Source of the DNA: Campylorhamphus procurvoides
Lineage: Eukaryota > Chordata > Aves > Passeriformes > Dendrocolaptidae
Direction: 5' to 3'
Length of the DNA stretch: 64,000 bases
NCBI GenBank assembly: GCA_013396655.1
Contig: WBMV01001237.1
Location: 580,716 to 644,715, forward strand
Part shown: piece after piece, positions 34,718-48,306 of the stretch
Layout: each line of letters starts with the position of its first letter
Position numbering within the stretch: the stretch's first letter is position 1
Position numbers and translations under genes: made by a program
Notes under the pieces: generated by a model
Databases searched by the model: none
The model's input: only the letters and a program-made list of their open reading frames with translations
Told to the model about the DNA's origin: nothing

Positions 34718-36379
34718 ACTTAAGCTAAATAGTCTATGTCAGTTTTTCACCTTGTTTCAGGGGAAATTTCTAGTCAAAGTACATGATCTGTTATAGAATG
34801 AGTCCAAATCCAGGTTTTACCTGACTTTATGAGAAAAAGAAAAAGGCACCCAAACAAAACATCACCAACACCTTAACACAGCCCTTCCCAAATTTCCTGC
34901 AGGCCTCTCTATAAGAATCTAGTTTGCTCATGCTTTGACAGCTAGTACTGTCTTCACATCAGTCCTGTCCTTCACATCATGCAGTGGATATAGGGGAAGT
35001 CAACCAAGAAACGGATCAAGTTGGAAATCGAGTGAAACTGACTGTTTGAATTCATTCAGAAGAGTTTTGACAGACATTTGCGATTAACAGGGAACTCAGA
35101 CCATGCGTGTCATCTCCTTGAAGATGTGACTTTTGGGGAGCATCGTGGAGACCAGAGCTGCACGTGGGCTGAATCTCCCCTGCACACTCAAAGCTTGGTG
35201 ATGGGTTCTCATTTTTGTTCCCAACATTGCCCCCCAGTTGGCCAGGAGTCATAAAAGAGGAAGCTGTCTTATCTACATGCTAAATGAATGGAAAAGGAAC
35301 TAAGCAAACGGGAACAAGGTTGCTAGGGAGCTGTGGGGATGTCCAAGTTGAAAAGAACACCTGGAGGAAAGAAGGTTGGAGATGCAGATTAAGAGAACAC
35401 ATTTCACAACTGGAGCATATGTTCCATATGTGTGTGAGTCTTCACTGAAAATCCCTATTCTTTTAGCTTTGGTCTAAACTGGAAATCACAACTTTGACCA
35501 TTCACTCTGAGTAAGTGGCCATTGTTGTTTATCCACTGTCACATTTTCATAATTTACATAATACAAATCTGAAAAACCCCGCACATAAATGGTATTAAAA
35601 ACATTAAATTGCAAAATACAACTTTGGAACTGGAAAACATCATCACATGCTTTTCTCCCTCCTTATCCACACAAACACTATAACCTTTGACCATTTAACA
35701 CACAAGAACTGCTCTAGACTTGTATTATTTGCTCATTTTGTCTCCAGGATTTCCATTTCATTTATAGAACAAGATGGAAAACATGCAATAAATGATGTAG
35801 GATATTATAGGGGGAAAAGCACTCACATGGTTACAGCCCTTGAGAATTGCTCTGGGAAACCAGTTCTGTGACTGTTTTAAACAACCTTCTTCATAGGAAA
35901 TCAGTATCTCTGTGGTGATGGCTTTTTCCCCCAGGGCCTTGACTTTTTTTTTTCTATTTTATTTAGACACATAGAATTCAACTTTTCTGAAATTAGCAAA
36001 AGCTTTTGACCTCAATGTCTTTGTGTTTTTACTTTCTTATCTGTTAAATGGAAATAGTACCCTTCCATCTCAGAGGAACATTGTGAAAGTGCATAAATCA
36101 AATTAGTGTTTGAAAAGCACCTATACATTTTATTGATGAGAACCACAGAGCAGACAATGAAGTGATTAACAGTTCCTTCTTCAGATCAAAGCCCTAGTGG
36201 TATCCAGTAAGCCAGTCAGACCAACAACAATTAACAGTAAGAATTAAATGAAATATTGAACCTCTGTTCATTGGGTGAATTACTTTATCTCAGTGTACAA
36301 GATAAAGCACTGAATTTATGTTAAAAATAGTATGTATGTGTAATTGCACTGGGTCACAATTCCCTCACACAAGGAAGCC

Positions 36380-36960
36380 CAAACAAAATTGCAGTCGCAA
36401 CATTAATTTTGCTGTGTAATAACTTTTAAGTGCTTGCCTTTGCCACTTTTAATTATATATTGCAATTTTTTTTTCTGGGCATATTTAATCCAAAATTACA
36501 ATTACCTTCAGTAACCACCCATTTTTTTCTGGAATTTAAGCAGTACCCAGTTGCTATACAACAACTGTGATCATCTCAAATTTGTTTCATTTGTATTCTC
36601 CCTGACAACTAAACCAGCAGTAAACAATTCCACCTTAATCACCCCAAAGGTGTTTGCACTGCAAATAGTTTCCCCTCTGCTCACATTTTTCTTCTGATGA
36701 CACTGGACCTGGGCACGGAGAAGTAGAAACAATTGATTAGCGTGGTGATAGTTTCTAACAAGATGTAATCGGGAGAGATACCGTAACTCTGAGATACTGC
36801 CTTCCACCAGCAAAGGGGATTTCACACTGTCCAAGAGCAGGCAGCTTGAAATAAAGTTTGGAGTCTCCTTGGGAAAGGTGCACTCCAGCACACTGCTGGT
36901 AGACCAAGAGTGTTACTGCATCTGAGCAGTAATGTTCTCATGAATATGCATCAAGATTCT
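36380..36960. promoter_or_regulatory. Putative conserved noncoding region with POU- and homeobox-like sites
   Basis: The interval has non-repetitive sequence with a POU-like ATGAATATGCAT at 36940-36951, AACAATTGATTAGCG near 36728, TTTTAATTATATATTGC near 36449 and several CG-containing words (GCAGTCGCAAC, GGGCACGGAG, GTAATCGGGAG, ATACCGTAAC). CG retention in CG-poor DNA is the main reason for the call. A minus-strand frame of about 106 codons covers part of it but has no recognised similarity. No alignment was available. Confidence 0.27.
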
Positions 36961-37713
36961 CACACAAAAGAGCAGCACATGTTTCTAAATACACAAATCA
37001 AGTCCGTGATGCTCCACACCACTTAAATCCTCACTACGCCCCAGTTGTCCCGGATTTATTTGGGAAACTTGGATCATCTGTCACCTCACACTTACAGAAC
37101 ACAATTCATTTTCCACAAAATTAAAGAACCCAGGGAAAGAAGATGCTTCATTCTGTGTCCAGCCCTTTAATGTCAGAGTCACCTCAGTCTACTCTAGTTG
37201 CTCTGAGCTATTCAACAGCTTTCATCAGCAGGACGTGCTGGTGGCTTCCTTTAGATCTGCTTTTTGGTACACAACTCTGTAAAAACATGATATCGCTCAA
37301 TCATATTGCCTTGAACCCTCAGCCTCCCTGCATCCTGAGCTAAAGAAGGGATTTATAAAAATAAGGTAGAGAAGACACTGTGCCAGCTGAACATTTGAGG
37401 ATTTTTCAGTGTTTGAGAGCTTGGGGTAGTTTTATGTCCCTGTTTTATTACCCCAGCATTTCAGCTAAAATGTTTATTCTTAGGTAAAATAAAATAGAGA
37501 TATAATTTTATTTTCTCTGACAAGCATAAAGATTTTAATCATAACATTATATAATGCTATGAAAGCATAGGAGTAATCTTTTTTAATTAATGCCCTAAAG
37601 TGCAGTTCATTCTTCTTTAGCACATCACAGGGAAAGCTTGTCATTTGGCATGGAACTTGCTGAGGAATAAAACCTTTTTGGTGTTACCCCATCTATTCCA
37701 TGCAGTGCTCTGA

Positions 37714-38208
37714 AGATATTTTTTTCCTTTAGTCCACACAAATTATAAACTATCTACATTAAGTGAAACTGTATTTCACAATCCCATAAATAGAGAGCAG
37801 TGGATGGCTTCACTAAGAGGCATTCAGAGAGCTGCAGTTGTGACAGCCCAGGAGATGGTGAGATGCACAGCCCCTGGTGCCAACGCCATCACATGCAGCA
37901 GGGGGTACATGTTAGAGACAAAACTAAAGCTGTTGTGTAGGAGACATTCCTGCTACCATGAGCAGGTCCCAGAGCAGAGGGGCAGCTTTCCAGTGACCAA
38001 AAAGAAGGTAGAGATAAGAGAGAAACTTCTGGAATGTAAGCGATATGGGAGAAATTGGCCTCACATGAACTCAATTAGAGCAAAGCTCCTGGCACTTTTA
38101 GCTCTAAACCAAGATGGGAGCAGCAATTGCACAGAGACCAGAGGACACATGGAAATGGACTGCTGCATATTCCAGACCACTAGGAAATTCCCATCTAGGA
38201 GTTCCTGA
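37714..38208 (+). other. 165-codon stop-free run, possible exon or noncoding transcript
   Basis: One plus frame is open from just after a TGA at 37711 to a TGA at 38206. The first ATG, at 37804, gives 134 residues. The upstream sequence ATATTTTTTTCCTTTAG (AG at 37731-37732) is a strong acceptor-like motif, and AAG followed by GTAGAG at 38008 is a possible donor. The predicted peptide is basic and cysteine-containing (LKLLCRRHSCYHEQ) with no domain I recognise. Local GC content is higher than the flanks, which alone lengthens open frames. It may be a lncRNA or lineage-specific exon, a degraded repeat, or chance. Confidence 0.22.
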
Positions 38209-40209
38209 GGAACAGCTGGTGTAAATTTGGAGCAATTTCAGTATAGGAGCAAAGTTGGATATTGATCCTGCTTAGTCAGCATGACAATTTAAATATCCAC
38301 CAGTAAAGCAACAGGAGTATAAATGAAACAGATTATAAAGCTGGAAGGAAATTTGCCATTAAAGAAAAATCCAAATAGTGTCCTTGGGAGGGGTGCTATT
38401 TAAGTTACAGGAAACAGATGTGTCCATAAAGGGCTTTTGTTTTATTTTATAATTATAAAGCATATAATGGCAAGTTTCTGAAACTTCAAGAATAATTATT
38501 GAAATTTCACATCTTTGATACTTGCTGTTTTTTCAGTAGTTGAAATTTACTTATGTGCAAATTTTGATTCACAGTAATCCTTATATCAACTCACCCATTT
38601 ACTACTCTGCTGTTGACCAAAAACCAGCTGGTCCCATTTTGAATTATTGTGGACCTGACTCTTTTATTCTCTGTTCCACAATACAATTTATTGTGTTTAT
38701 GCTCTGATGTATTTTGTTCCTCACTTAAAATTAGGACTTAGGGTATAGCTATAGCCAAAGAGCGTAACAGTGAGAAAGATCAGAGCTCAGCTGCAAAACC
38801 AAGAAACGCTGAAGACAGGTGTGTAATCTCCCAAAATGCTTTATTTTTACATGGCTTTCCTCATATGCTACAAGAGGCACCGAGCCAACAGATACTGGTC
38901 CCTCCCTCTGGAACAGCAATTATTTACCATGAATAAGTCTGTTGTCAAAGTCTCTTCTCCCCAACCATTACATGCCATGCTTTTATTGACATCTCCTCCT
39001 CATCCTGGAAGTGGGATGGAGTAAGACAAACTCCTTAAAGCTTTGGAACAGATAGCAGGGGCCAGATTAGATAGACACAGAACTACAGGTTATGGTTTAA
39101 TCCATCCATGGATAATTTTTGACCTTCTATAAAAGGGAAGAGCCAGGGCTTGACAGCACCAGGTGAGCTCTCAGTGACGTGGAAGAGGCAACAACTACAA
39201 TAGGAATTCATAGCCATAATGTGGAGGGAGAAAAGAAGATTAAGTTCTGCAGAACCAAACTGATGGATCTTAGATCTAGAAAATTAAGAAATACATATAT
39301 AAAATTTGAAGATGGCTTGCTGTCACATGTTTTAAGTTGTGTGGCTCAATGGTGTAAATTAGTTAAAATCCTCGTCCTGAAAATGTCAGATTATATACAC
39401 TATATACTCAGCAAATCTTGTCACTGTCTACTTTTCCCCCATCTGATGCAAAGCCTTAAAAATATGTATATGCTGAAACTCACAGACGTATTTTAAAACC
39501 TACACAGAACTTGCCACCAAACAAGGGTCAGAGAGTCTGGAAGGAAAAACCTTGGCAGGTTTTCTTAATCTGTTTTGATGTTTCTGTATCCAACCAAATT
39601 AACTCACAAAGACAGGACTAACAAAGTACATGTAAGCAACCAGCGCTCCAAACATCTCCCCCAGAAAGAGGTGCCTCAGAACTGCTTTTGAAGTAGCGGT
39701 TTTAAGACACTTGATTTGGTTCTTTTTACAAATGCTATAACAACACAGGACAAATACAATCTCTAGTAAATACTATTTGGAGATATATTAAATATAATGA
39801 GCTGCTTAAGAAATATTTCTTGCCTCCCAACTGAGTTGAAATGTAGTGATTCCTTTTTACTTCTACTTTCTTGTGAACAGCAGCAAAGACAAGCAATTAA
39901 TACTCTGAGCAGCAGAAATAACAAAACCTGGCCCTTTTTGAGCTTATACATCACTTTTGATTTATTCAGCTCCCTCACATCTAAAAACCATCCCTTTACA
40001 ATTGCTCTATCTCCTGCTGCCTCATTGTCTCTCCCTTTCCTAAACTCTCATCCCATTCCACATACACTAACATTTTCTTTTTAGCCTGCTGAGTGGCATA
40101 TGCTATGTTTTAGCTTGCAGCTTCACGTACATTGACTGATTACCTGGCTGCTGCTTTGTCATTCTTGGAGAAACATCCCCTCTAAATTACTGGCGAGTAA
40201 AACAAATAG
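38209..40209. other. AT-rich noncoding DNA
   Basis: No gene, RNA or clear repeat is visible. Short open frames (up to about 105 codons near 39179) have no recognised motif. Confidence 0.55.
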
Positions 40210-40473
40210 CTCTGGAGTCTGCAGGTGTCTGAGTCAGAGCCATGCAGACCCTCACAGGACCACATGCCCCAGATCGGAGCCTTCTTGTCCAATGTGGCTG
40301 AAATCAGCCAACACATGTCAAAGTTAATGGTGGGCAGGAGGACTAAAAGGGATGAGGAACAAATAACAGTGATCAGGAGGCTAAAGAAAAGGTTGCATAA
40401 GATGGAGAAAATCAAGAAGAAAATACCAGTTATTTTTCAGGAAACACACATACAGCAACTGATTCATGAGTAA
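40210..40473 (+). other. Short open frame with a basic helical peptide, possible exon
   Basis: A plus frame is open from 40210 to a TGA at 40471-40473. Its middle reads like a charged helix: MSKLMVGRRTKRDEEQ then ITVIRRLKKRLHKMEKIKKK, with hydrophobic residues roughly every three to four positions, as in a coiled coil. A CTGCAG acceptor-like AG lies at 40224, though its pyrimidine tract is weak. A TTTTTCAG sequence at 40432-40439 sits near the end of the helix-like part. The frame has no good ATG context. I do not recognise the protein. A/G-rich plus-strand DNA naturally encodes Lys, Arg and Glu, so chance is a strong alternative. Confidence 0.25.
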
Positions 40474-41543
40474 CATAAGTATACTTAGGCAAATATTAAA
40501 AAAGAATGAAAAGAAAAGCATTTCTTGGTATTTGCTCTCCTGTATTAATTTTTTTCATAATTCTCCACACTCCAAATTTGCTAAATGGAAAGCAACCTCC
40601 TCCTTCCATCTAAAGGCTTCTTTCAGACAAATATTTGAACCTAACCTCAATTCCCTTCCACTGTGATACTTGAGTTGTTCAAGTAGGACTCAAGTATACG
40701 CTGAAAGGTACATTTCCAGGTAAAAAATGCCACTCTTAAGTTCGGATGACATTCTCAGTGCTTCCCCAGGCTGAGTTGGGTGAGAGAGTTGAAATATTGA
40801 AGCCCAGTAAAATAAAATATTAGCCTTGAAATAAACGTAGTGAGAGGTATTTGAAATCTGCTGAACATTTTCCACTGAGCTCTATGTAGTTCAGTGTTTA
40901 CAAATTCACATTGAGTTGTGTTTTCAGAGAGAATTATAGAGATAATACATTTTTCTTCACGTTTATATTCTTGATAAGGGTTTTCAACTGCATTTACAAT
41001 CAAATCCAATAGACTAGCTAGCTTATAAAAGGCACTTACTTTCCACATTTTCAGAACTATGAATTCTGACTGAATACTGGATGCAAAATCAGTAAAAATG
41101 GCTCTTTAATGATTGTCAATTGAGATCTGTTCAAAGTGGTTTCAATCCCTCATCTGCACACTGGCTGCTCATTCTATTTGATACTAGGACTGTATTACTA
41201 AAATTTACAGCAGTTTGCTATTTACTGAAATTCCAGCAGCATTATATTGCTCCTGAACTCTTATCAGAATTAACACCCACTTGTGCTATTAAATTTCAAA
41301 GATGGAAACATCTTGCCTTAAAGTCAGTGAGAATTAAATAATACACAAACAAACATGTCATTTGAATACTGGAATAACATTTTTATATTTTCCTGCTGGT
41401 GCACAGAGCTAAAAGGACTGCATTTGGGTTAAAAGCATTCTGGTATAGTCAGGGAATGCTGAGGATGACAAGACCTAATTATCTTCCGAGTGCTGTGGCA
41501 GTGACTGAGAGCAACTGAGAAGCCTGGCAGGACAGAGCAGTGG
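40474..41543. other. AT-rich noncoding DNA
   Basis: Nothing recognisable is visible in this stretch up to the CR1 tail. Confidence 0.55.
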
Positions 41544-41714
41544 AAATTTGCCCAGAGAAATTGTGGCTGCCCCATCCCTGGAAAGGCTGAAGGCCAGGTT
41601 GGACAGGGCTTGGAGCAACCTGGTCTAGTGGAAGGTGGCCCTGCCCATGGCAGGGGGTGGAACAAGATGACCTTTGATGTCCCTTCCAATCCAAACCATT
41701 CCATGATTCCATGA
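41544..41714 (+). mobile_element. CR1 LINE 3' end, 5' truncated
   Basis: Diagnostic CR1 words follow in order: TTGCCCAGAGAAATTGTGG, CTGCCCCATCCCTGGAAAGG, AGGCCAGGTTGGACAGGGCT, GGAGCAACCTGGTCTAGTGG, CCCTGCCCATGGCAGGGGG, GTGGAACAAGATGACCTTTG and GTCCCTTCCAATCCAAACC. The element ends with ATTCCATGATTCCATG, the usual CR1 terminal octamer repeat in mutated form. Orientation is plus. Only the last 170 bases remain, typical of incomplete reverse transcription at insertion. It is one of the best preserved CR1 copies in the window. The 179-codon minus-strand open frame here is antisense to this repeat. Confidence 0.95.
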
Positions 41715-44700
41715 AAGTTACTTTTTCCTAAATATGAGACACACCAACTTTCCCGTCGTACCCAAGGGCAGGGAGCAGCCAAACTCCCAGATCCCAGACA
41801 GGATCTCCAGATCAGTGAGGTAAATCCACCCCTCAGGCTCCCCACTACATCACCCCAGTGACCATCAGAGCAGAACCTGCAGTGCAAAGCCAGCAGGAGG
41901 CAGGAAATCTCACAGGCAGCAGGCTCAGATGCCTCTCTCCTCCTTTTTGTTTCCCTCTCCTCCCTCATCTGCCCAGAGATATCACAACAGAAGTAATTGC
42001 ATATGTGTACTTCAAAAATAATTTTTGAAAGCGACTCATTAGAGATAAATCAAATAAGTACCAAGGCCTCCTGTCCCTTGCATCTGTTATCTGCAATGGT
42101 AAGAAAGACTCATCTAAAGATTAATAAATGCTTTAAAACAATAAGGTTCCAAATTACTTAAATGAACAGTGTTATCACACATTTTACAAATGGGAAAACT
42201 GCAAGACACTATTTAATAAGTCTGCATAAATAGATGCAATCTTTGTTGAACATTTACCCCAAAGTACCTCTTCTAAAGCCATACAGAAAGTGAGAACTAA
42301 GAATGAAGAGAAGCAGAAAATCCACTAGACCAAAACAACCACATCAAAGAAAAATTCTATATCAGTCCCAAAAAAACTATAACTTCTGAAAAAAATACTT
42401 GGGAATCATTAACCTGAAATAACTCATTTTGGTTCCAAAAGTTCACTGAAAGGAAAAGAGAAAAGTATTTTAGAACTGCTCAAGCCTTCAAATTATCTGG
42501 GTTTTTTTCCTATTAGAAAATCTAAAAAGTAGTCCTCATTTCCTTTAATTGGCCGTGTCCACCAAAATAGCTAGTAACTGATATTCTGAAATAGTATAAC
42601 CTAAATTCCAAAATCTGTGGTGGGAAAGCATACACAGCATATTACTGCAGAAGTTAACTGGAAACCTGTACTCTGTGAACAAACATTCAGCAAGTAGTTT
42701 CTGAATTATTTCCATCTACAACAGAAGAATATTTCCTAAACCATCACTTCTCCATTTCACTGCACTTAAGTGATACAATTCTCCATTTCTGAAACACAAA
42801 CTACTCCCTTCAAAGCAGTGGAAGAAGAAAAATGGATTTCCTTTACTTGAAGATTTTTGTGCATGTACTTCTAAACATTACCTGTATATGAGATTAACAC
42901 TTCAGCATTAACAGTGGAAACAATTGCTTCATCTGACCTTGAAAACAGCCTATTTCTTCAGTCAGTAATGAGTAAATGAGGATATTTGTGAGTTTCTGTA
43001 ACTTGTGAAAGTCTTTATACTCAGCATTTCAAGTAAAATTAAAAAAAATACATTGTTACAGAAAGAAACACCTGAAAGCACCTCTCAGTGCGCTGCTAAA
43101 ACCTGTTCTACAGTAAATTAACTGATTTTCATGTGTATGTATTTAACAACTTCCAATTCAATCTGTACCCGTTTTCTCTGTTCTCTAAGTGCAGATTGCT
43201 GGGTAGTGTAAAAGGGACTTAATTGGCTATAAATACCAAGTAACACCCAAATAAAAAGATCATTATTAACATACAGTGAACAGCTGTGCCATTTGATAAA
43301 TTGCATTTCTTTCTAACAATGCTCTGATCAAAGCATTTTCTAGATCGAAGAAGACTTTTCTCTTCATCACTGTCTTCTGTGAAAACCAAATCTGTTCTAC
43401 ACATGAAGGGCCATGAAAGGCCAAAGAGGAAATTATTTAATTTTTGTATGAAAATAATACAGTTTGTATTAGATTGCATTAATAATGTTTTATTCAACAA
43501 CAACAAATGTAGTAATACAGTTGAAAGAATTAGTGTAGGAAGTCACCATTAGAACGTGAAGGGGGTCAAAAATTTTGCTGGATGCCTTTCCACTTGTTCA
43601 ATTTAAATTCTTTATCTTACTGACTAAATTTAGAGCTATTGAAAAATATTGGATCAATGGCTGCAGATGGTAAGACTATCACACTTCCTCTATTGAGGTG
43701 TTTGTAATCTTGACTTAGAAGAGAATTGTATGAAAAAACAAATCTTGAGAATTGTTTTTCAGGAATATCACACACCAGTCTATCCCTCATTTTCAGAAGT
43801 GATTGATCACGTAGAAATCTGATTCTAACCTGAAGTTAATGAAATACAAACTGTCTCACTAATAAAAGTGGCAGCCTAAATCAACATAAAAGAAGCTATC
43901 AGAGTTTTAATTTCCTATGCTCACCAATAACCTTGGACATGGATGTTTTATGAATGAGATATGCTTCCACTACTGGAGCTGCACTTCAAATCCAGATGTT
44001 TTACAAGAAATCACATAAGAAGTTATTTCAAAATACATTGAAATCATAGATCCAATTAACCGCCAGATGTTCTGAGTCATCACCACTTTACCTATCTCAA
44101 ATCCTATACCACTATCAACACTCATTAAAGATTAATATCAAACCTATTTGATAAACTGCTTAAAGATTGGTTTCTTGTGGTTTAGCCATAAAACTGCATG
44201 GAACTGAATGGAGAATTCCTCATTGTCTCTCCAAATAGGGACCAGATTTTCAATTCTTTCAGCTACAGCTACTGGCCCGAACTATGAGACTGAGCTGCAG
44301 AAACCTCTCTGCTGTGTTGCCAAAATTCTATGACATCCACTCATAACATTTTCCGTCTTTGGTGCCAAATTGACTTTGTCTATCAGCAGGATGAATTCTG
44401 AACAAAGGCTTGTTAACTTAATTCTAAGCTTTCAGCACAGAACATAGTGATTTACCTGTATTGCTCAGCTAATGTGAGCAACTTGGTCATGCTCACAGTG
44501 CAATCAACCCACACCCATAATCACTGCTATCCAAAGAGAAGCTTCTCTAATTTACAGAAAGAAAAAAGATCCTGCTACGCTGTGTGGGACTCAGTTGCCA
44601 GCTGAGGTTAAATCACAACAAAAATTAAAGCAAAATAAAAAGTTATCATATTCATTTGGACTTCAGTTGTCATAACACATCCTAAATTTGGGACTTATTC

Positions 44701-47509
44701 ATATGGAACTCTTCTATTTCTTCTGTAACAGACTGAGCATTTTCAAGTTACAGGAATTATTTTCAAACAAGACAAGCCCTTGTTGCTGGATTTTTCTTAG
44801 CAAATATGAAAACTATCCTAATTTATATAATTGCAAATGTGCATAATAGAACCTCTTATGCCTTATCTCCCTCTGGTATTCGTAGTAAATGTATACTTGA
44901 ACATGAATAGAGGATTTCAGTGGAACAGAGTTCTCGCTTATTAGTGAAACGTATCAAGTATAAAGCAATTGTCACATGCAGACTTTCGACAACGTTTCCC
45001 TTGACAGAGAAGAGATTCCCTCATTCCCATCAGTATTCACGAGGTACCCACACAGCTCTCCCATGGGCCAGGGAAGGAATATCCCCCTGAGAAAAGATAT
45101 GGGAAAGGTTAATACCACCCATATGTGGGATTTACTGTACTGCCCTCACAAAAACAAACTGTGGAGGTCAAAGCAGCCAACCAGGAACTGCAAAAACAAT
45201 ACCTCGGTTTTCCCCTTCTAGCTATTTTCTTTCCTCCAAGAATTTGCCATGCAGGAGTTGGGTGGAGAGGGGAGAAGGAAAAGTGGAAAAGAGTGCAGTT
45301 TTAAGGAAGCAAGTCAAACTTCCAAACCCCTAAGCTGTGATGCTGTAAAGGAAGACAAGGCACTGCAGCAATACAGAGGATGCAGTATTTTTGAAATGCT
45401 CTTTTGCCAATGATACCCTCAAGATTCTCAAAACGAAGATACATTTTTTCATATTATTGTCCCATATGTTTCCTGTTGTTACACTGTATGTGGCTGAAAC
45501 ACTACAACTGTAAGACTGGTTCATGGCTTTCATTTCCTCTTATCAGCCTGAACACTTTTCTAGATGTTCCAACCTGTTCAAAATGCTGAAAATGTTAGTT
45601 TTCATTTTAGAAGTGTGCTGTGAAGTTATCCATTTCTTAGGTCAGTATTCAATTTTTGAAACCTAGCAGAGGAAAAAAGAGCTTGCTAATAAATGACCTT
45701 TCTCTTTCAAATCATCTGCGAAGCCTGAACCTGAAAAGATTCAGTCCACAGTATGAGGTTCACCTTTTAATGCATATGTTTAATTACTCATTATATTAGT
45801 CCTCAATTTTCAGAGCTGTAGACTTGAAATAGAATCTTAAAAGTGTTTAATCAAACTGTAGCTCTTTCATTGCACCGCTAATGGCAGGTCCAGGAGGTTG
45901 CGCTTTGCTGGCAATTTGATCTGGTTTGGGGAGTAGAATTTCAGCCCCTGGGCCATGTGCAGGGTGGGTGCAGTACTGACAGAGAAACAAGAACATGAGG
46001 GGTCACTGGAACAACTGCCCAACAGGTGGATGTTTTCATTTCTTGACCCCCCAAGTGCACTTTATTCCTTGGAATTTTGGTAGCACAAGACATTAGCTAA
46101 GCAAGAGAAGTTTTGCCTGGGGCAAAACAAATTTGAAAGCTGAAAAAAAACCCAAAAGGAAAATGGAAACTTTTCTGCCTTCCTAATGATAATTATTAAA
46201 GGACAGAGGTGGACAACAAGGGAAAGCAGAAAATGCATCTTCTGATAAGGCACAGCATAAGAAATCATCACGTTTTCTATGTGACACTGAGAGCATCAGC
46301 TTTTACAGAATTTTCCAGTCCAACTCACTCTCCTCAGATATCAGAAGTAATTCTTCATCTACTGGCATTGCAAAAGAAAACCAAACCAATATACATTTAA
46401 GTCTCAAACTAAGCAAGAACCAGCACTTAGAATGGTTATATTTAGTTAATTGTGAAAGAAAAACAGCACCCCCCTCCCAGCTTTACGTACCTTCCCTTTT
46501 TGAAATAGGACTAAGACTTCATTGCTTAAAATTTACCACTGTGCTGTCTGAAATGTTACCTCTGAACAGAGAGAGACACCAGTGAAAAACATCTGCAGGA
46601 AGAATAAAGTCCTCAAAGAGAAACAAACATAAAGAAGATGAACATCTGAAAATTGGTGCTTGTTCCTCCACAGCCTTTTCAGCACAAAAAGAAAGGCAGT
46701 CCTGTGCCATTGCTCACCATGTTAACTTCTTCCCTGTCTCTTTGTCTTTCTTATTCCCTGACTAGTCCAGTGATGAATTTGAATCCATTAACTTCTGTAT
46801 TTTGTGTTGCACCAACTGCTTGCAAACTCTGCACAATCATGTTGGGTTCTGTATCATTGCAAAAATGCCTATACAATGATCAATAAATTAGCAGGAAATG
46901 GCATATAAAGTGCATAACAGATAAAGATGCATTTAGAAAATAAAGCAAGTGCAAAGAGTAGATTATATCTATTTACTTAAAAATTCCACCTTTATGTAGA
47001 AGCTCCATCTTTCTATGAAAGCAAAGTTTTATATTACCCCTAAATGTGTAAATGTTCAGCCATTAGAGTAGTAAATGCATCGAGTAAAAAATAAGGAAAA
47101 TATATTTGATATTGCCACTATCTATTCTCCTATTTGTACAGAAAGATCTGGAGAATAATTTTTAAAGGTCTACTCCAGCTGCATTATTGTTCATTATTAG
47201 AAACTAAGAATGTTACATACAGTCTTTTCATTGACACAGAACAATGTTTTATTTACAATTTTTTTGTCATAATCATTTACTAGCCTGATTTTCTAACTCT
47301 AAATTAAGTAATATATCTAAAATCATTTCAACTAACCCCCAATTTCAAGTCTCCAGGCAGCATTATTACAAAATTAGTGTGATTACACTAAATGTCACTA
47401 TTTTTAAAAATAATCATTTCCAGAAAAAACACGAATCATTTCTCTTCATGGACTCCTCAGTACATGCTTAGGTTGTACTGGTTCCAAATCTGGTCCCTTT
47501 CCTGGCAGG
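41715..47509. other. Noncoding DNA, GC-richer start then AT-rich
   Basis: Directly after the CR1 tail, 41730-41980 is GC-richer and pyrimidine-rich at its end, with no recognised repeat. The remainder is AT-rich, with open frames under 100 codons. Moderately GC-richer patches lie near 44990-45230 and 45880-46060. No gene is visible. Confidence 0.55.
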
Positions 47510-47632
47510 ATGTGACTGGGAAAAGCCCTAAATAACCCAGTCTGATCCCAGAGCTGCCCATGCTTGGAGCAGGAGGAGGGTCTCTGACTGAAGACCTCCT
47601 GAGATTCCTTCTTACCCAAATGACCCTAGATC
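47510..47632 (+). mobile_element. Old CR1 LINE 3' tail
   Basis: The words AATAACCCAGTCTGATCCCA, GAGCTGCCCATGCTTGGAGC, AGGAGGAGGGTCTCTGACTG, GACCTCCTGAGATTCC and ACCCAAATGACCCTAGATC match the 3' end of a bird CR1 subfamily in which 'ctgctttgagcaggagg' precedes 'gacctcctgaggtcccttcc'. The copy is diverged and its terminal repeats are worn. It differs in words from the 41544 and 53391 copies, so it belongs to another, probably older, subfamily. Confidence 0.7.
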
Positions 47633-48306
47633 TTATATTAAATGTGATAAAGATCAGTATCTGGGAAAAGGACAGGTATTAAATTCTTGCATTCAGCAAA
47701 TAAAAGTCAATTATAAAGAGGAAAGGAGAAATGGGAAAACCAGAAGGACTGAAATGCAGACAGGAGGGAAAAGCCAAGACTGAAGTATGTGAGAATTATT
47801 GAATTATTACATGACACAAACTAAAATCTTTCACATTTCTATAAAACTCTGTATGCATTTTGTAAATCTGACATTTACAAAGTGATAAAAACTGGAGGCA
47901 GTTTAAACTAAATTACACAAGGAAATTACAGATCTTTAAAAACCAAACAGATATCCAACTAGATCTACTGTATATATAATGTCTTCTACAGGAGAACTGA
48001 GGAAGGGATGAATCTGCAATTCAGGATTAAGTTGGAAAAATTAATTAATAAGTTTCCTTCTATTATTGGAATGATATAACACTGATCATTTTTAACATCA
48101 CTCAGCAGCCCTGTGAAACAAAATGGATATAAAATTTATAGCAATATGAGAGAAATTTCCCCACTGATGACAACTTGTGTTTGTTTCTTTTGAGACTGTC
48201 ACAAGAGGGAGAGAAATTCAGATGGATCTCAAAAGCCATTTAAGGGAAAATTTTCTAGCTCTTCTGGAAATATAAACTATATTGGAAATGCAATGTTATC
48301 TAGTAG

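Larger units (their letters stand above)
27360..37713. other. Long AT-rich noncoding stretch
   Basis: No gene is visible. Embedded items are listed separately: a short duplication (28397), possible conserved blocks (28540, 29120, 36380), a GC-elevated patch (30630) and two low-complexity tracts (32555, 34672). A second mildly GC-richer patch lies at about 35090-35250. Minus-strand open frames near 27000-28300 reflect A-rich plus-strand DNA. Confidence 0.55.

Noticed and set aside
41429..41968. The longest open frame by start codon, 179 codons on minus
   Set aside because: It runs antisense through the CR1 3' end at 41544-41714 and the GC-rich DNA beside it. CR1-derived residues explain it.
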